Shown: positions 28,801 to 43,800 of the stretch, piece by piece | Layout of the letters: each line of letters starts with the position of its first letter | Numbering within the stretch: the stretch's first letter is position 1 | Origin: Anoplopoma fimbria | Taxonomy: Eukaryota > Chordata > Actinopteri > Perciformes > Anoplopomatidae | Reading direction: 5' to 3' | Length of the DNA: 64,000 nucleotides | Assembly: GCF_027596085.1 (NCBI RefSeq) | Contig: NC_072464.1 | Location: forward strand, 11,772,748-11,836,747 | The notes under the pieces: generated by a model | The model's input: the letters and a program-made list of their open reading frames with translations, nothing else | Databases searched by the model: none | Told to the model about the DNA's origin: nothing | Translations under genes and position numbers: made by a program

Positions 28801-31800
28801 TCTAGCCCCTTTCAGAGTCAATCTTTTCAAATTGTATCTTAGTTATGTTGAAGACACCAGAAACTCCAAAGAATCTTTTGCGTTATTGACCTTTTAAAAG
28901 TATGATTTTTTTATTTATTTAAAACATGTTAAATCAAATGTCTCAGAGCTCTTTGTCAGGTTAATAACAGGCTATGTAGCTAATGAATACATCATTTCAA
29001 AAGCAGCAGTTTTTCTGCCATCTGGCTCGAGGAATGCCACAACAATACATTTGTAATTTGTTTTATTCAATGCTAATTATGTTTTTGCATGAACTAATTC
29101 ATTCTCCACACAGTTTTGATGTCTTATGTATAGCAGTTGCCTTTTTAGTTTTTTATGTCCGTCGATGATTTCTTCCACCTAGACCGAATTAATTAAGACT
29201 TTCTCTTTCCCTGCCTTTATGCTGCAAACCAGAGGATTGTTTGGAATGCAATGCAACACAGTGTAAGGTTCAAGTTTTTATACCCATTTCAGTTGTTTTT
29301 GTTGGGACTATTGTCTGTGACTGTTTTATGCATTATGACAGAACAAACATGATGTTTTGATGTTGCGTGGTTACACTGTGTTCTAAGCATTAGATATTTA
29401 CAGCGAACAAGCATTGCGACTTGTAAATCCATATAGTATTCTGCACTTAGTGTGCTGAGTGTCAGTCTCATTTCCATCTCACATGGGAGTCGGTGTCACC
29501 TAGTCTCATTGAAATAGCTATGAAGAAGCATTTAGTCTTTAATTTATTATGGTATCTACTACAGGAACTATTCAGTCCTCGATATTGGCAAATATGGTGT
29601 TTATTGTAGCATCAAAGTATTGGCTGTTAAACTTGCCATTTTACAGATGAGTTGCTAACACCCAGGGAGACCACATGCAACGATGTCCTCAGCAAGAGAG
29701 GATTCCTCTCTAGAGATCCAAGTTTTGTAAACCACCACATCTTTTCTAGACACATCCCAGTCCAAGACGCTCATAGCTTATAGAGTCAACTCTTCCAGAA
29801 AGCCAACCAATCAGCAGGTCAACTGCTCTGTCACAACTGGAAGAGGTGAGAGCTGTGAAGTGTTGGTGCAATGGTAAAGTGCAGAGCGGAGAGCTGGTCG
29901 ATTAGCCTGCCTAGAGAAGACGGGGCAAAGTGGGCTTATTTTTAACATGCGATAACTAGACCAGTGTACCTGAGCAGCAAATTCCATTATGTACATCATG
30001 AGGACAGTGCATGAGGAATCCATGCTGATCATAGTGGCCACAGGAAACTGCAAATCATGACATTACCATAATGTAATGGGGGTTGTTTGGTTCATGAAAA
30101 GAAAAAGAAAATGCTTGGTTTGTCATTTTGCTCTGTGCGGTTCACATCCATTATTTCATACAATCAGAACAGAACAACATTAGCATTAATTTGTAGTAAT
30201 GGCTTAGGAAAATTGACGGATATTCATTCTGCTTTTGGCCTCCGCTAATTCCTGAGAAAATATCTCGATCTTTAGCTTCTAAATGCTCCACAATGTTCAC
30301 CAGCTAGATGTTAACTCTGTCTGCCTGCTGTTTGGTGCTGAGCAAATAGTGTAAATTGGGTTTATTACAGCTTCTTCTCTGAAACAGCTGCCTGCTGTGT
30401 CCGCAAAAATCTGCGCTGATGAGAGAGTGAACCGAAAGTTACCGGCCTTGAAACCATGACAATAAGCTAAAACACACTTTAAACCTCAGTAGAGCTGAGG
30501 AAAATGCAGAACGAGATGATCATTTTCTGTGAGTTTTTCACTGCAAACCAACCTTTTCAAATACAAGTACCAATGTGGTCCATTGTTATTATAAAAAAAT
30601 ACTGATTATATTTTTTCACTGCAAGTCAATTCAATTTGAGGTGTCGCTCCTCTAACTGCAACTAGATGTTGACTCAAAGAATTCAAAGACTAAACCTCCA
30701 ACTTGTTTTTTGAAATACAATGTCAATAACTATGAATATATGATAACTTCAGCAGTGTTAAAAGAAACATAAAAAGTTGTGCAGCTGTGTTTCTTTAAGT
30801 GACAAGTTCATAGTCCTTCTAGATTGTGTTTCAGATTATGAGCTGCGAAAACAAGTACAGGCTTTACAGGCCAAGCTACTGTATGACATGAACCTGTTTC
30901 TACTAATAATAGCACACTTACAGTATATCTGTTTTAAATGTCTTTAACACCTGCTGAAATTGTCGTGCGTGTTTGATACAACTTAAAGGTTTAATTGAGA
31001 CAGTTACACTGCACTGTTAAGTAACTGTTGGATGTTTTATAAGTATACTACAACAGTAAAATGTTAACTGTTTAATATAATATATATGCAAACTGGTATT
31101 CTAAGTGCTTATGTCACATAGTTTTTGATTACATTTAATCGAAATAGCCAAAGTGGTTATTAGTCAGCAGTAGAGTGTTTAGCTAAAGATGGTAAAAGTT
31201 ATATTCAGACAGTGAAACGTAACCTTTACCATTGTGATGAGTCATGGTAATATTGAATTACTTAATTGGCAGCAGTGATTTGCTCGGCTAACATTAAATT
31301 ACATTGGTTGAGGTCTGCAGTGAAGTCACTCCTGCAGCTTAACTCAAACTGTCAAACAGTATAACATTGGTTGTTAAGCATATAGCTTGCAAGCAAAGGC
31401 ATGGCAACAACACACAGAAGAATATGCTTAAAATGCATAAATAGCCTCGATATAGTCTTACAAGTTCACATTTCTAACTTGTTAAAAGTTGTGTAAATGT
31501 ATTTCTATTTAGGACCTGCAGATGACATCACTGCCTCTAACTGCCATCATACTGGCAGGAAGAAATGTGCTTCTCTCTGCCTTGCCACAAATAAATGCAT
31601 CAATACTGACTGCTGAGTAAGCTTATTCACATGAGATAATATTATTATTCGTTATTATACGAATGGAATAAGTATTCCTTTGCAGTAATCATTTATAAAT
31701 AAAAGGGAAGGCATTCTTTAAGAGAAAAAAAACATGTTTTGGATTTGTTATAGAAATGTGTCAGGCAACATAGAACTAAAAATAATCAGTTTATTGAACA

Positions 31801-34800
31801 CAACATGGTCTGCACCATCACTTATCCTCGAATAAGTGCAACTGTGCCAAAATCATTTTTCCACATCATTTTGTTATAATTCTTAGTTACTTAAGCCATG
31901 CTACGGTCAAATGAAGCCTGCAGCAAGATGTGATCTTCACTTATTAAAATAATATTTGGAATCCTCAGTGGCCATTCGTTATATTTATAATTTAACATTT
32001 ATTTATTCTCTTAGCTTGGCAGTGACAGGAGGAATGTTGACCTGGTGGCAGTTTGTAAATAGTCCCTGTTGATTTGGTTTAAGTTGCTTACTCGAAAGGA
32101 TGAATGCTATTATTTGTTTATTCTTCATATAAAACCAAGTCAAATTAATTTGTATTGGGCCAAATCACAATAGGAGTTATCTTGTGAGACTTTTCATATA
32201 GAGCAGGTCAAGACACACTCGTTCTAAACAACTGAGTAGTGGCAGTAGACATCTTTTCACATCACTTACCATTGTGTCTCTCTGGTTGTTAAGTTAAGGT
32301 GATACAGGTGGTCATTGGGTTCCTTCTATTAAAAGCAATTGATTAGCCATTGTAATTTACGAACCCAGTTCTTGCTTCCTACCTTCAACATGTCTGCTAC
32401 AGTACACCAATAGGTTGTGAGTAATAATTTTGAAAGTTTGGGATATTGACCAATGTGTCAGTCTGTAACTGCAGGGGTTCGGTTTTGCCACGCTTATCAA
32501 TTCCCTTTACATTTCCAGCATGAACAAAATACAGAAGTTCAAATGCAGGTTTTGACCAGCTCTTGTAGGCCTGGTACAAATGAAAATCACTAAAATACGA
32601 TAGAGAGAAGCAACTTGTTTTCACCTGGAGCTTCCTGTCAGTGTGTGTCTTAATTGAAGCTGCTGCCTGTTATTGTTTCACACCTCTATGGTGTTCATTC
32701 AGAGTAGGTGTGAAGGTGTAAACCTCATGTAGCTGCTGCCTCGTGCCATCATTAACGTGGCAGCATTTATGTGTTTACCTTGCAGCAGAGACATGAATGG
32801 ATTCCCTGTGAGAGCACATCTTTGTTGTCCCACATACTGTCTTCGTTTACATTCATGCACTAGATAAATTACCTGTGACAGTGTCACTACTCAGCCTTGT
32901 GAAACTTGACAGTTGTTTAAGGTGTCCTTTGATAAGAACTTCTTGTCCCGATTTACCGTTAAGTTTTTGAGTCTAGAATGTGCGAGCGATGGCAGGAAGA
33001 GCCTGCATTCATTTCTTCTGTTGCCTATAGAGAAGCCTGGAGGAGCGGGCCCACCTCCAGCTCAATGAGCCATGACTGTTTAATTGCCTGACATTCTGTC
33101 AGAGCACACGCCCTCAAAGCTCTGAGAGAAATGGAGATTTGAAAGTCCAAAGAGGGGATAAAGGCACAACAGACTGTCAGGCTCCGAGGCGGATTATAGA
33201 TAAGAGGTGGAGCTTTTAATTTGACATTTGTAACAAGTTTGGTGCAGTTCAATTTAGTGTAGTTTTATTGGTCCTTTTTGTCTCCCTTGTGTTATACACG
33301 GTTTGCATTTTATCAGTCTGGCACCATAAACAATAAGAGAAAGACAAGACTAGACTGTAGAAAGAGCCAGTAGGGAACAACATTTGCCATCATTTTATGT
33401 TTTTTAATAGCTTTGGACTTTCTTTTTACATAGCTTTCAGAGGATACTTCTTGAAACTCAATCAGATGATCAGATTTTTATGATTGAGACCTCAACTGTG
33501 ACTACAAGGTTATTAATTGACACGCTCAATACTGATTATGAATAGATGAAACCCAGGTCATCATTTACCAGCTCCAACATCCTAGATTGATTCGAAAAGC
33601 TCCCTTCATTAACGCTAGGTCAGTCAATTTATAACGAAGGCTATTACTAGTTGAGTTTTGCAGAATTTCATTGAAAAATAACTGGAATTCTTTGAAATTT
33701 TTAAAGAACAAGATTGAAATTAGACTGCTTTTCACCACTTTTTCTAACATTTTTTTTCTCACTGGTTCAAGACAAAAACTGTTCTCAGTTCAAGTTAAAC
33801 ATGGCCCTGTGCAACTAGTACTTTTCGGAAAATAAGACAAAATGTGATAGAATACAATTGAATTTTGGATTATTTATTAAGTCTTTATTGTCCTTTTTTT
33901 GTATTATAAATGTTCCAAATCAGATTTCATCAACATGTTTGCATATTTTTAAAGCTGGTGTTAGGAATGTTCAAAAAACCTTTTTGTAATATATTTTATA
34001 TTTATATTCTGCCTGTGCACTCATGCACGTTACAGAGTCTCCCACAAGCGCCCATCTTTTGGAGCTAGTGCTGCTAGCTTCTAGCTATTAAGGAGTTGCC
34101 AACAGATGGCAGGGTTTTCCTGTTGTGTCCTTTTCTATAATCTATTTTATTCTTGCTAGTTTATCAAGATTACCAACCCTAGCTTTACATCCAATGTTCA
34201 CCTGCTCCTCAATATTAAAATATTTTCTTTTAGGCTTGATGATTGTGACTACCAAACTATAATTATTTTCAAATTATAGCTCCACTTCTGTAGAGATATG
34301 ATTTACTACTGCCGTCTCTTTTTTTCATCTCCTCGCCTGTCAAAAATGTTTTGTACTGCTGCCGTTAGTAAATGTTTTTTGGAAACCAAAGTCAACAATT
34401 GACGATGGCTATCCAGCACGCATTCAGGCATACGCCCCAAGGTTAGTCTAAACCTGCTAAAGCAATTCCTGACTGCTGCTTGAAACATTAAAACACCTCA
34501 CATAATGTTGTAGGAAATAGTCTTCATGAAAACTGCTAGATACTGAGGGTCACAAAATAAATAAGAAGGGTCACAAATGTTTAGTTTTTTGTCATGTGTT
34601 TCTAACCTCTGCTTTTATTCTCTGAAATACCACATCTTTAGTAGTGCAACGGATCATAAAACTCACGGCCCGGTGTTATCCTTTTACTTTGTTATAGTCA
34701 CCTAAAGTGGGTTTTTTTCACATAAAAACACATAATTCAAATGATGAGAAAATAAAAGATTGTATTTTTATGGGGTAAAACAAATCTTGTCATTCGTAGT

Positions 34801-37800
34801 TTTAATGATGTATTATAAGCTTCTTAGAGGTAGTGTAAAAATGTCATAATCCATCTCTAATATCTATTGATGTTTCTGTGAAATCATCTTGTTCACACAA
34901 CTGTATATAATCCAGTTTCTCACCAACACTACATTTTACGAGATTGCATGTGAACACATCATGATATGGTTATAATTTACCTTCGCCCAACACACATTTG
35001 CACTGAACAGAGCCTGATATAATCATAATATAACTGAAGGGAACCATTGTTCTTCTCCTTTCAATTTAAACACGGATTGGTTGTTTACAATGTAACATTA
35101 TCAGAGATCGGCAACTAGAAAAGCATAAATGCGATGTCCTGATCGCATATTTTACTGAATATTGGCGGACACCGATTGTCAGTAAAAACTTTATTTCCCA
35201 ACTGTAATGGTTGACATTAAACTGTGTGATTAATCCATGGTTCATATAAGTGCCGAATCGCGAGGGGGGATCTGTACCGATCAGGGATCAACAGTGGTCC
35301 GTTACACCACTACAGGCCTCTGATAACTATTCAAATGAAACAGTGAGACTTGGTTGAAGTTATCCTTTTTGAAACTGGCACCTGCTTGAATCTGATCAGC
35401 CAAACTAGATGCAATGTCACAAATCATGCCCTCATGTACATGACAACTCAGATTTAAGGTGAGCAGAGAAACTCAAACTCAAGTTTAATGTGAAAACAGC
35501 CCCTAGTGTCCGACTCTGCACATACGTGATTCTGCACCGTGAAGTTCAAACATCCAAGTGAACGTAATGTATTTTTGGCCGGAGTTGGACTGTATAGAAT
35601 ATAACTAAAAGCCACCACTTACTGTGTCAGTTTGTTGTGTGATATATCCTCAGGTCTGCTATACGCCTAATCGCCTAATCAGTTCAACTCAAAAAAAGAC
35701 AATCCCTACTGTGGACTTAGCTAGCCCTCTCAGTGAGAAAAGTGGCATAGTTTTGAAGTTTTGTTGTTGCTTTTTTTCTCCCGGGGCACTCCAGTTTCCT
35801 CCAACCATACCATGCAGGTCAATAAACTGCTGTTAGGTGTGACTGTGTCATCGTCTGACTATGTTTGGGAACGTTGTGAGAGACCAGTGAACTGCCCAGG
35901 GCTTTCCCTTACTTTGGCTGCAGCCTTCCATGACTGGATGGTTATGAGTAAGAGTGTTAAGAGTATAGAATAAAAGGTGCAAAAAAAAAGGTCAATTTTC
36001 AGCTGTGAGTGATAAAAGCAGTGACTGGATTGCTCAGAACAGTCTATCAAGCTGTGTAGCATCTCATAATGTAATAACTGTGCATGGGGTAGAACATTTT
36101 CTTTCTCTGTTCCCTTCATGTTAGGATACATTATTAACTTCTAAACTTAGTATACGGGTAACCTGTAATAGTATAATAATAAGTAAAACTTAATACTCAT
36201 GCACACAATCTTTTTTCTCTCTCATTCTTTGCCATGTCCCATAGGAAACACTGAGTAAAACATCAGTGTGTGGTTTGTGATGTCGGTCGTCAGGAAAAAA
36301 GAACGACCACTCCTTTCCCAAAATCTTGACCCTGACATATTTTTGCAATCCAAGAACACGTCAAGCCACTGAAAAATTATTGTTTTGGATACAGCTTAAT
36401 GGAAGCAAAGTGGGCTTGTCCACAGCTCCTTTCTCTGAGTTGTTGTAGCTACGGACTCTTGCCCAAGCCATGCAATTATGTAGATTCCACAGATTCTAAC
36501 ATAACTGGTACTTTTTCACCACACAAAAATAAATAGTCTCAAAGTGCATATGTGGCATGGGGTCAGGCATTGTTTGACTGTAACTCACTCAAGTGTAGCA
36601 AACTCCACATATACCACATATATTCCATTTATACCTTTAAATGTAAATCTTCCCTTCAGCAGAAACGGGTCTGGTCTGACCGCGTAATCAATCATTACTG
36701 GAGACGTGAAAATGAACGATGACAATAGTGACAGGTCAATAACGTCTATTTCTAAGAATGATACTGTTGTCTGATTGTTCTGCTTGTGGTATAAAGCTGT
36801 GGCATTTCTCCACATGAAGACACTCTTCATATCACAGTAGGCAGATTTGTAAAGAAAAAAACTGTAAGTGCATCTGTGCTGTTCCCACACAGCAATGATA
36901 GTACTGTATTTCTGTCTTTTTTAAGCGTTCACATAAGTGTCTCAGAACAGCCGACATGTGGAAGCAATATATATGTATTATTATATTCCTTTATTGATCC
37001 CCATGGGGGAAATTCAAGTGTACAGACTCAGTGTCCATCACCCACATGGTTTAAAGGGACAGTTAAAACTTTATGTTAGGTTTTCTGACCGTCATTAGTT
37101 ATGGAAGCAAGGGCGCTTGGTGGAGCTGATGTGGGATGAGTTAAATGCCAAGAATTGAGATTGTGTGATTTCCCGGCATTTCTTGCTAAAATCTGCTCCC
37201 GTTTCCTGAGGAAAATACCTTCAGGGACCCTGGATTTGAGTATTTACCGTAAAGAAAATCATTTATCAGTGGGGGGTTTTTAAACTCAAAGACTCTACTC
37301 AAATTGCTGTTCTACTTCATTCTACTACCAAATAAACTACTTAGAATGTCATATTTATATATATTGTGGTATTGCTACTTTACTTTATAAAAGTAAAGGA
37401 TCTGAATACTTTGTCTACCACTGAACATTAACATTGCTTTATTTTACAAAAACGTAAAATAATTTGTTATTTTTCTTACTGCCTTTTTAAATTTGGACCT
37501 GTAGTGCACAGAAATGTAGATGAAATTGACAAGATGTGGAAAACTGCTGGCTATTAATGGCTCTCTACAACAGCCCCATTAGAGATTTATTTAAAAATAA
37601 TCTGTTAAATTGGCCAGTACCACTGTTGACTTCTCAACTTGTCATTGAACTGGACAGCTTCCAGTTGTCAATGTTTGTAATTGTGTAAGTGTAGAGCAGG
37701 ACATTTATTGAAAAGAGCATTAAACCTGATTGAATCTAGGTAAAGGTTATGAAAAAGGCCAGTTTGTGTGGGTGTGTAACCCTTCAAGATATGTCTCCCG

Positions 37801-40800
37801 TTCTGCACACTAAAGGGCGTAAGTTTCTACAGTCAAGGTGACCAGCAACCACAAATCACCATGTCCACCATAGCAGATGAATTTCAGGATAAGCTCTTCA
37901 TGGTTCTGTTCATAGATGTATTACACATCATACTAAAAAGCAGACACGGTTGTGGCTGGAACCTAGTTCTCTCCTTGCATGAGTGAAAAGTCTCATCTTC
38001 TGAGAGAGAGAAATGAGCTGTGCATGGAGATGAACAGAAATCAGAGCCCTCCCTCATTACACAGCCATGACTGTGGCAGGTGGAAGGGCATTATTAAATA
38101 ATGAGTCTGACAAACAAGCAAGGAAACGTATTGGTTAGGGACGCATCTCAATCAGACTCTCTGGGTTACAGCCATACAGTACTCCATACAGGCTTTAGGA
38201 ACTTTGTCCTGTAGTGAGATAAAGAAATCACACATGCTGTGTTAAGCAACAATCATAGAATATTTATTATCCACAATTCACTGTTGTCATTCACAAGGAA
38301 ACACAAGTAACGTTGTCTAGTAAACAGGCAGCATTAGTGAGCGGGGACCTTACAAGTGCTAACTAAAAAACTCATATTCGTCTTTAATATTTCAGGTATT
38401 ATAATAGAGTACTTATCGAAGTAATAAAAAACTCACTAGTAATAAACCGTCATTATATTGTTTATATTCTCAAAATATATAAGACAAATTCAGACATAGT
38501 TGATGTATGCACATGTGTCTGCAGTGTGGAAACAACAATAATGCTTCTAAAACCATTTCTGATGCGCACACTTTAGACCATTCACCATTTCCAAAACCTA
38601 GTCCAGGTGTTTGAAAATAAATGTCTGTATCACAAAGTGAGTCATTGGCTTATAAATATCATAGTTCTCTAAATTACATTTAAGAAAGCTCTTTGGAGTC
38701 AGCTCAGGAGGGAAAACAAGTTCTACACCAGAAGTGATAAATAAGACACGTTTGTCAAATAACTCAGTCCTGGTTACAGCAAAGTGTAGAAGAAACTATA
38801 AGGATAATTCACAAGCAATGACGTCATGGATCAAATGTCTGTATGCCCAAAGAGGAATGGTCCTTTGTCTGCACTACTGTTCATTCTTTCAAATAATCCT
38901 TATGTTCTCTTACTGGTCTGTTATTCTGCAAATACCTCTATGACAATTTTTGGGTGCATTTGAGAAGCAATTACAATGTGATATTCACAAGCAGGCATCA
39001 TCAACCATCCTTTGTAATATTTAAGCCGCTTCCTTTACCCAATGTTCTTTTGTACCTCATTTTAAACATGTCCAACAAGTTGAAAGGTCACCTAACGCTG
39101 CCTGCTTCTGCAATCTCAACCAGGCCTGGAAAAAAAAGTTCAGTAATGAAGTCAGATACATTTATCTTTACGTGTGTAAAAAAAAAAGTGTATTAAATTG
39201 CTTCTGGATTTTAATCCAGGGGGATGTGAGACACTTAAAATGGCAACTGTAAATAGTGTTTGTAACCGCTTGACTTTTTCACAAAAGAAGCTCAGCGATT
39301 TTATTAAAATCTTTCCATTCATCGTCCCCTCTTTCACAGCGACTTATGCTGGTGCCATAAAGGTTCTGCTACTTTTCATATCATTCAATACATTAATGAG
39401 ACACATTGGCCTCATTACACTCTAGGCTGCCTGCCTCTCTGGGGAACGAGGGCAGCAGGGAGAGAGCGGGCCTGCTGATGATTGCTCTGTTCTCCACAGA
39501 GCTTAGCTTCCCTTTAATCATCTCCCTTTCTCAACCGTCTCCTGTCGTGGCCTTGGGCAAATCACAAGCGCAAACTCACCACTGTTTCATCAATATTGTG
39601 TCATTTTTTCCCTCACTGTGGGATCATTGTGTGATAAATGATGTTCACCATGATATACCATATTGCCTAACTTTGTAGATACCATGGGACTGAGCAAATG
39701 GTTTGAGGCAATGTTATGTAAAACGGCCACAGAGCATTTCCCATTGTACAGTGACAGTATGTAAATATCACATGAACTACAATAACAAGTGGCACTTTGT
39801 CATTTTTGTCAGACCTGATTCTGTTGTGTGAAATATGGAGACCAATACAGTTAAGGCTAGTTGAGGTTCAGCTCTAAAACACCTGTGTACTGATCATTTT
39901 AACTGGGTGACCACATGTCACTATAACCACAAAGGACAGCTGCATAATCTCTTAAATTTAGGATATCATTTGTTTTTGGATGCCTTTTTGAAATCTGATG
40001 TATTTTTGGGGATTGTTTCTCAGTGCAGTGATCAAACCTGATCAAATTAGCCTAAAGAGACAAAATTTGTTGGTTTGTAATTATGCATGTCTTGTAACAA
40101 AACAGCTTCTGCTATTTTTGGATTCAGCATTATCCTTTTCTCTTTCCTTTTTTTCTTTTTTTTTCAAGGTACACAGAGAATCGCCGTCACATTAAATTAA
40201 AGGCATGATGAATTATTTCTCCTACAATAGTTATGAAGACTGTTGAAAGTTGAAAATAAAGTTATGCCTCCAGGGTGTCACAGAACTGAGCTATTTAATT
40301 CACTGTTCAGCTTTATCCAACTAAAGTATGGAATCAAAACTGAATTTGACAAGATGGGGAGATAGTATGACAACAAATCCAATATATTGTACTCAAAAAA
40401 GCACATCAACACGCTGTAGATCACTGTTTATGGCAGCAATCTTAAGGTATATGTAAGACAGATAAGTGATAAATATTCATTAGTTTTGTTTATTTCATCT
40501 ATAGTATCTGTGTCCTGTCCTCATTTTCTGTCAGATATACTATTATAATGGATCTCACAGCATTTCCGCTTCTGTTCAAAGCCCAGGCTGCAAAATAAAG
40601 ACAAATGCAAAATAATGTCCAGTTTTCCAGCAATAGAATTTTACTTTTTGTCAAGTATCCACTGCCAGGAAGCAGCTTTATAACGACATCACATTGCTGT
40701 CACTGATAGAGCTGTCGCCAAGAGATATAAGAGAAGTGTACTGCCGAGGCTGAGGCTTTGTCAAGATGTCTGTGTTAAATCAGGTCCTAGTATTCTGCTG

Positions 40801-43800
40801 TGTCAAATTTATGCTGGGACTTGATCAGTTGTAATCATGGGAAACAAGGAGCTGAAATGGATTTATCATGAACACATGGAGTCTAGCATGGCAACCACAG
40901 CTGCACTGTCATATCAACCACGGTTTAGTTTGCAAGTGTTTGTGCTGTTTTCCAACCATGATTTGCTTTGGTGAACTATTCCCATCTGTGTGAGTTGTGC
41001 TAAATAAACAGCTGGGCCATGTCTTTCTAGTCTCATCTGTTGCGAAGTCACTGAGGGGAAACATATTTGCTCTTGCCCTCTGTTGATGGATATTGATTGG
41101 ATGATAACAGCCCACATCTATATGCACTCTGGTAGTTACTTGCTCTAAGCAACACTGCCAGTCACCTTTGAGGTGAATGTTTCCAGACAAGGACAAAACC
41201 AGACCTGACAAAAGGGGGAATCGGGGAGCAACTGCTACTCAAAACATTATCACAGAGGTCATTTACTTGGTATGCTTTGGGCTAGCCAATATTATTTCAA
41301 CTCTACCGATTTGTTAATGTGCTAAGAGTGCTTTGGAGTTTAGATGGCAGGTCTTGGTTGAGAGAACCTGTTGTTTATGAGTAGACCGGAACCATTGAGA
41401 GGGACTTTATGAAGTGTTAAACACTATATTAAAAATCCAGGTCCAGGAAAATGCTCCAAATGGTGTCTACATGACCACATAGTGCACCGAGACTAAGCGA
41501 GGAGGGGGGTATAATGTTTTTAGGATTGGCTCAGTGAACAATATAACCTGATCAAGAATGTGATGAAGAGGCAGAGATATTCTTACTGTGGCACTCCTCC
41601 TTGTGAGAAACTTTCCGGCCTTTCCTCAAAGTGGTCACTGGTCAGGGAGAGACTTCTAGCAAGGCCAAGGTCTTGGTATGAGTAGAACCGACTTGCTGAC
41701 CTCTGTAATTGAGATGCAGGAAGAATACTGCATTCGTATCAAATGAAAAACTATTTTAATGCAGACAGGATGAGCAGTTGCCAGGGAAAATAAGTTGATC
41801 GAGGAGTTGTCTGCCCCTTGTGGTTTGGTGGTGAGACCTGCTGCCAAGTCTATGATTAGATTTAACATGCACTAATTTAGCTCAGACTCACAGCAGAGGG
41901 ATGTGCTCCTTGTCAAGCAGTGACAACATCCCCAGATAATTGCTTGAAATGGGACTTATTGTTAATTTAACAGGAAAGAGGTGTTATGACTAGGGTGAGT
42001 CAGAATGCCTGATAGGCTGGGGAAGGGTTGTGAGAGAGAGAAATGGAGATTTACCAGCTAACAGAACAGCTGGCTGAACACTGTAGGTCAGCTGTGGCAG
42101 CGCTATGAGTGTGATGTGTTTTGAGACCAAAAAATTGAGAAATAGTCTGACCATTTTTATTCCTTTTTTTAAAGTCAGATAGCACATCCGGGCATCATCC
42201 CACAGCCAGATAAGAACTTAGGTTGCTGACATTGTGCGGTTGCCAGGAGTGTGACTACAGCTTCAAAGCCCGTGACATGTCAGCTTTTGATCTGAGAATA
42301 GGCAAGGGCATCTGAAAACCACTGGTCAAAGTACAGTTCGCTCACATGTCTGTGCTGAGCTGAAAGGTGGCACACAGCTCCCACCTGTTAACAGAAAAAA
42401 AAACATAAACCGCCTGGGCAATATGGAGGAAATCAAATATCACAATATTTCTGATCAAGTATCTCAATATCAATATCGCAAAGATATTGTAGTGTTCATT
42501 ATTGGCGCTTTCACTAAATTTCTAAACATGATATATCTGATAAATAATCATCAGTAATGTGGATTTTGACTAAGTGGGATACAGAAAATAATAGAACAGC
42601 TAGAACAATCTGCTGGTAAGTTCAGAAAATGACATCACTTTACTCTAATGCAGCCTTAAAAACCAGGATATCACAACAATATTATGATATCCAAAATCTA
42701 AGACAATGTCTAGTCTTATATCACAATATCAATATGATATTGAGATATTGTCTTGCCCTACTGTGTGTGCTCAAAACGAGACTGGTGATAAATATTGCAA
42801 GAAATACTTGGAGTATCTGTAAACACAGACTTTAAGCCTCCTTACGGCATTATCTTATTGACTCATTCTGTTGTTTTTGGAAATAATAATTCTCTGTTCC
42901 TCGTGTTTGTCCGTTCAAGCTAGCCAATTACATTTATACTGCTGGTAAACATTGTACTGTATATTCAGTATGTTTGGGTGGATTTATTCGTGGCTTAAAA
43001 GAAAAGCTAAGGTGAGGCTATGTTTGGATCATCACTCGCTAAGCTTTGTGAGCTGTAATACATTATGGACTACGTTTCAGTGCTGTTTATTGCTGAATTA
43101 ATCTTCTTATCAAGGTTTAGCTGCTAGGTAGGTAGACTTCTTGTTGTCCTGCTCCTAATGAGACTGACAAAGCACAAATAAGAGAAGAAAAACGTAAATG
43201 ATTGATTTGATTACATCTATGATTGAATTAAGAGATTAATTATATATTAAGTTGCTGAAAAATTAAGAGCGATTATGATCATGCGCTACAGCTCATTTCC
43301 ATTTTGATACTCGAGTAGAAAAGATGGAAGAGTACAGATACTATACAATCCAGAAATGACTGTTATATTACAGTTGAAAAAAGACCCAGGGCTTTTTTTC
43401 ACAAAGCTTTTTCGAAGAGGAGTGAAGTCTTAGATAACGGTCCAGCTAGCCATGAATCCATCACTTTGACTTAGGACAGCGGTAACAGAGAGAAAGACCA
43501 AAGAGAGAAGAGACCAGAGTAGCAAGGGGGCTGAAAATAAGAGAGAAACAGCATGAAATAGTATATGCTCCATGACAGGAAGCAAGGAGACAGAGGGTGA
43601 AGGAGAAACAATATGTCTGAGTAAAGGAAGGGTGGGAAAAACTACACCTAACTGCAGCTTTTCACCTTACAAGTTTAGACTGATGCTTAATCATGAATCT
43701 CTCCTTGATTTAGCTAAACACAAGTTCTTTTAACGGATAAGTCTGGTGTGAGTCTGTGTTTTTGGCCTTGTGATCAGAAAAGACATACACCGACGGCCTA

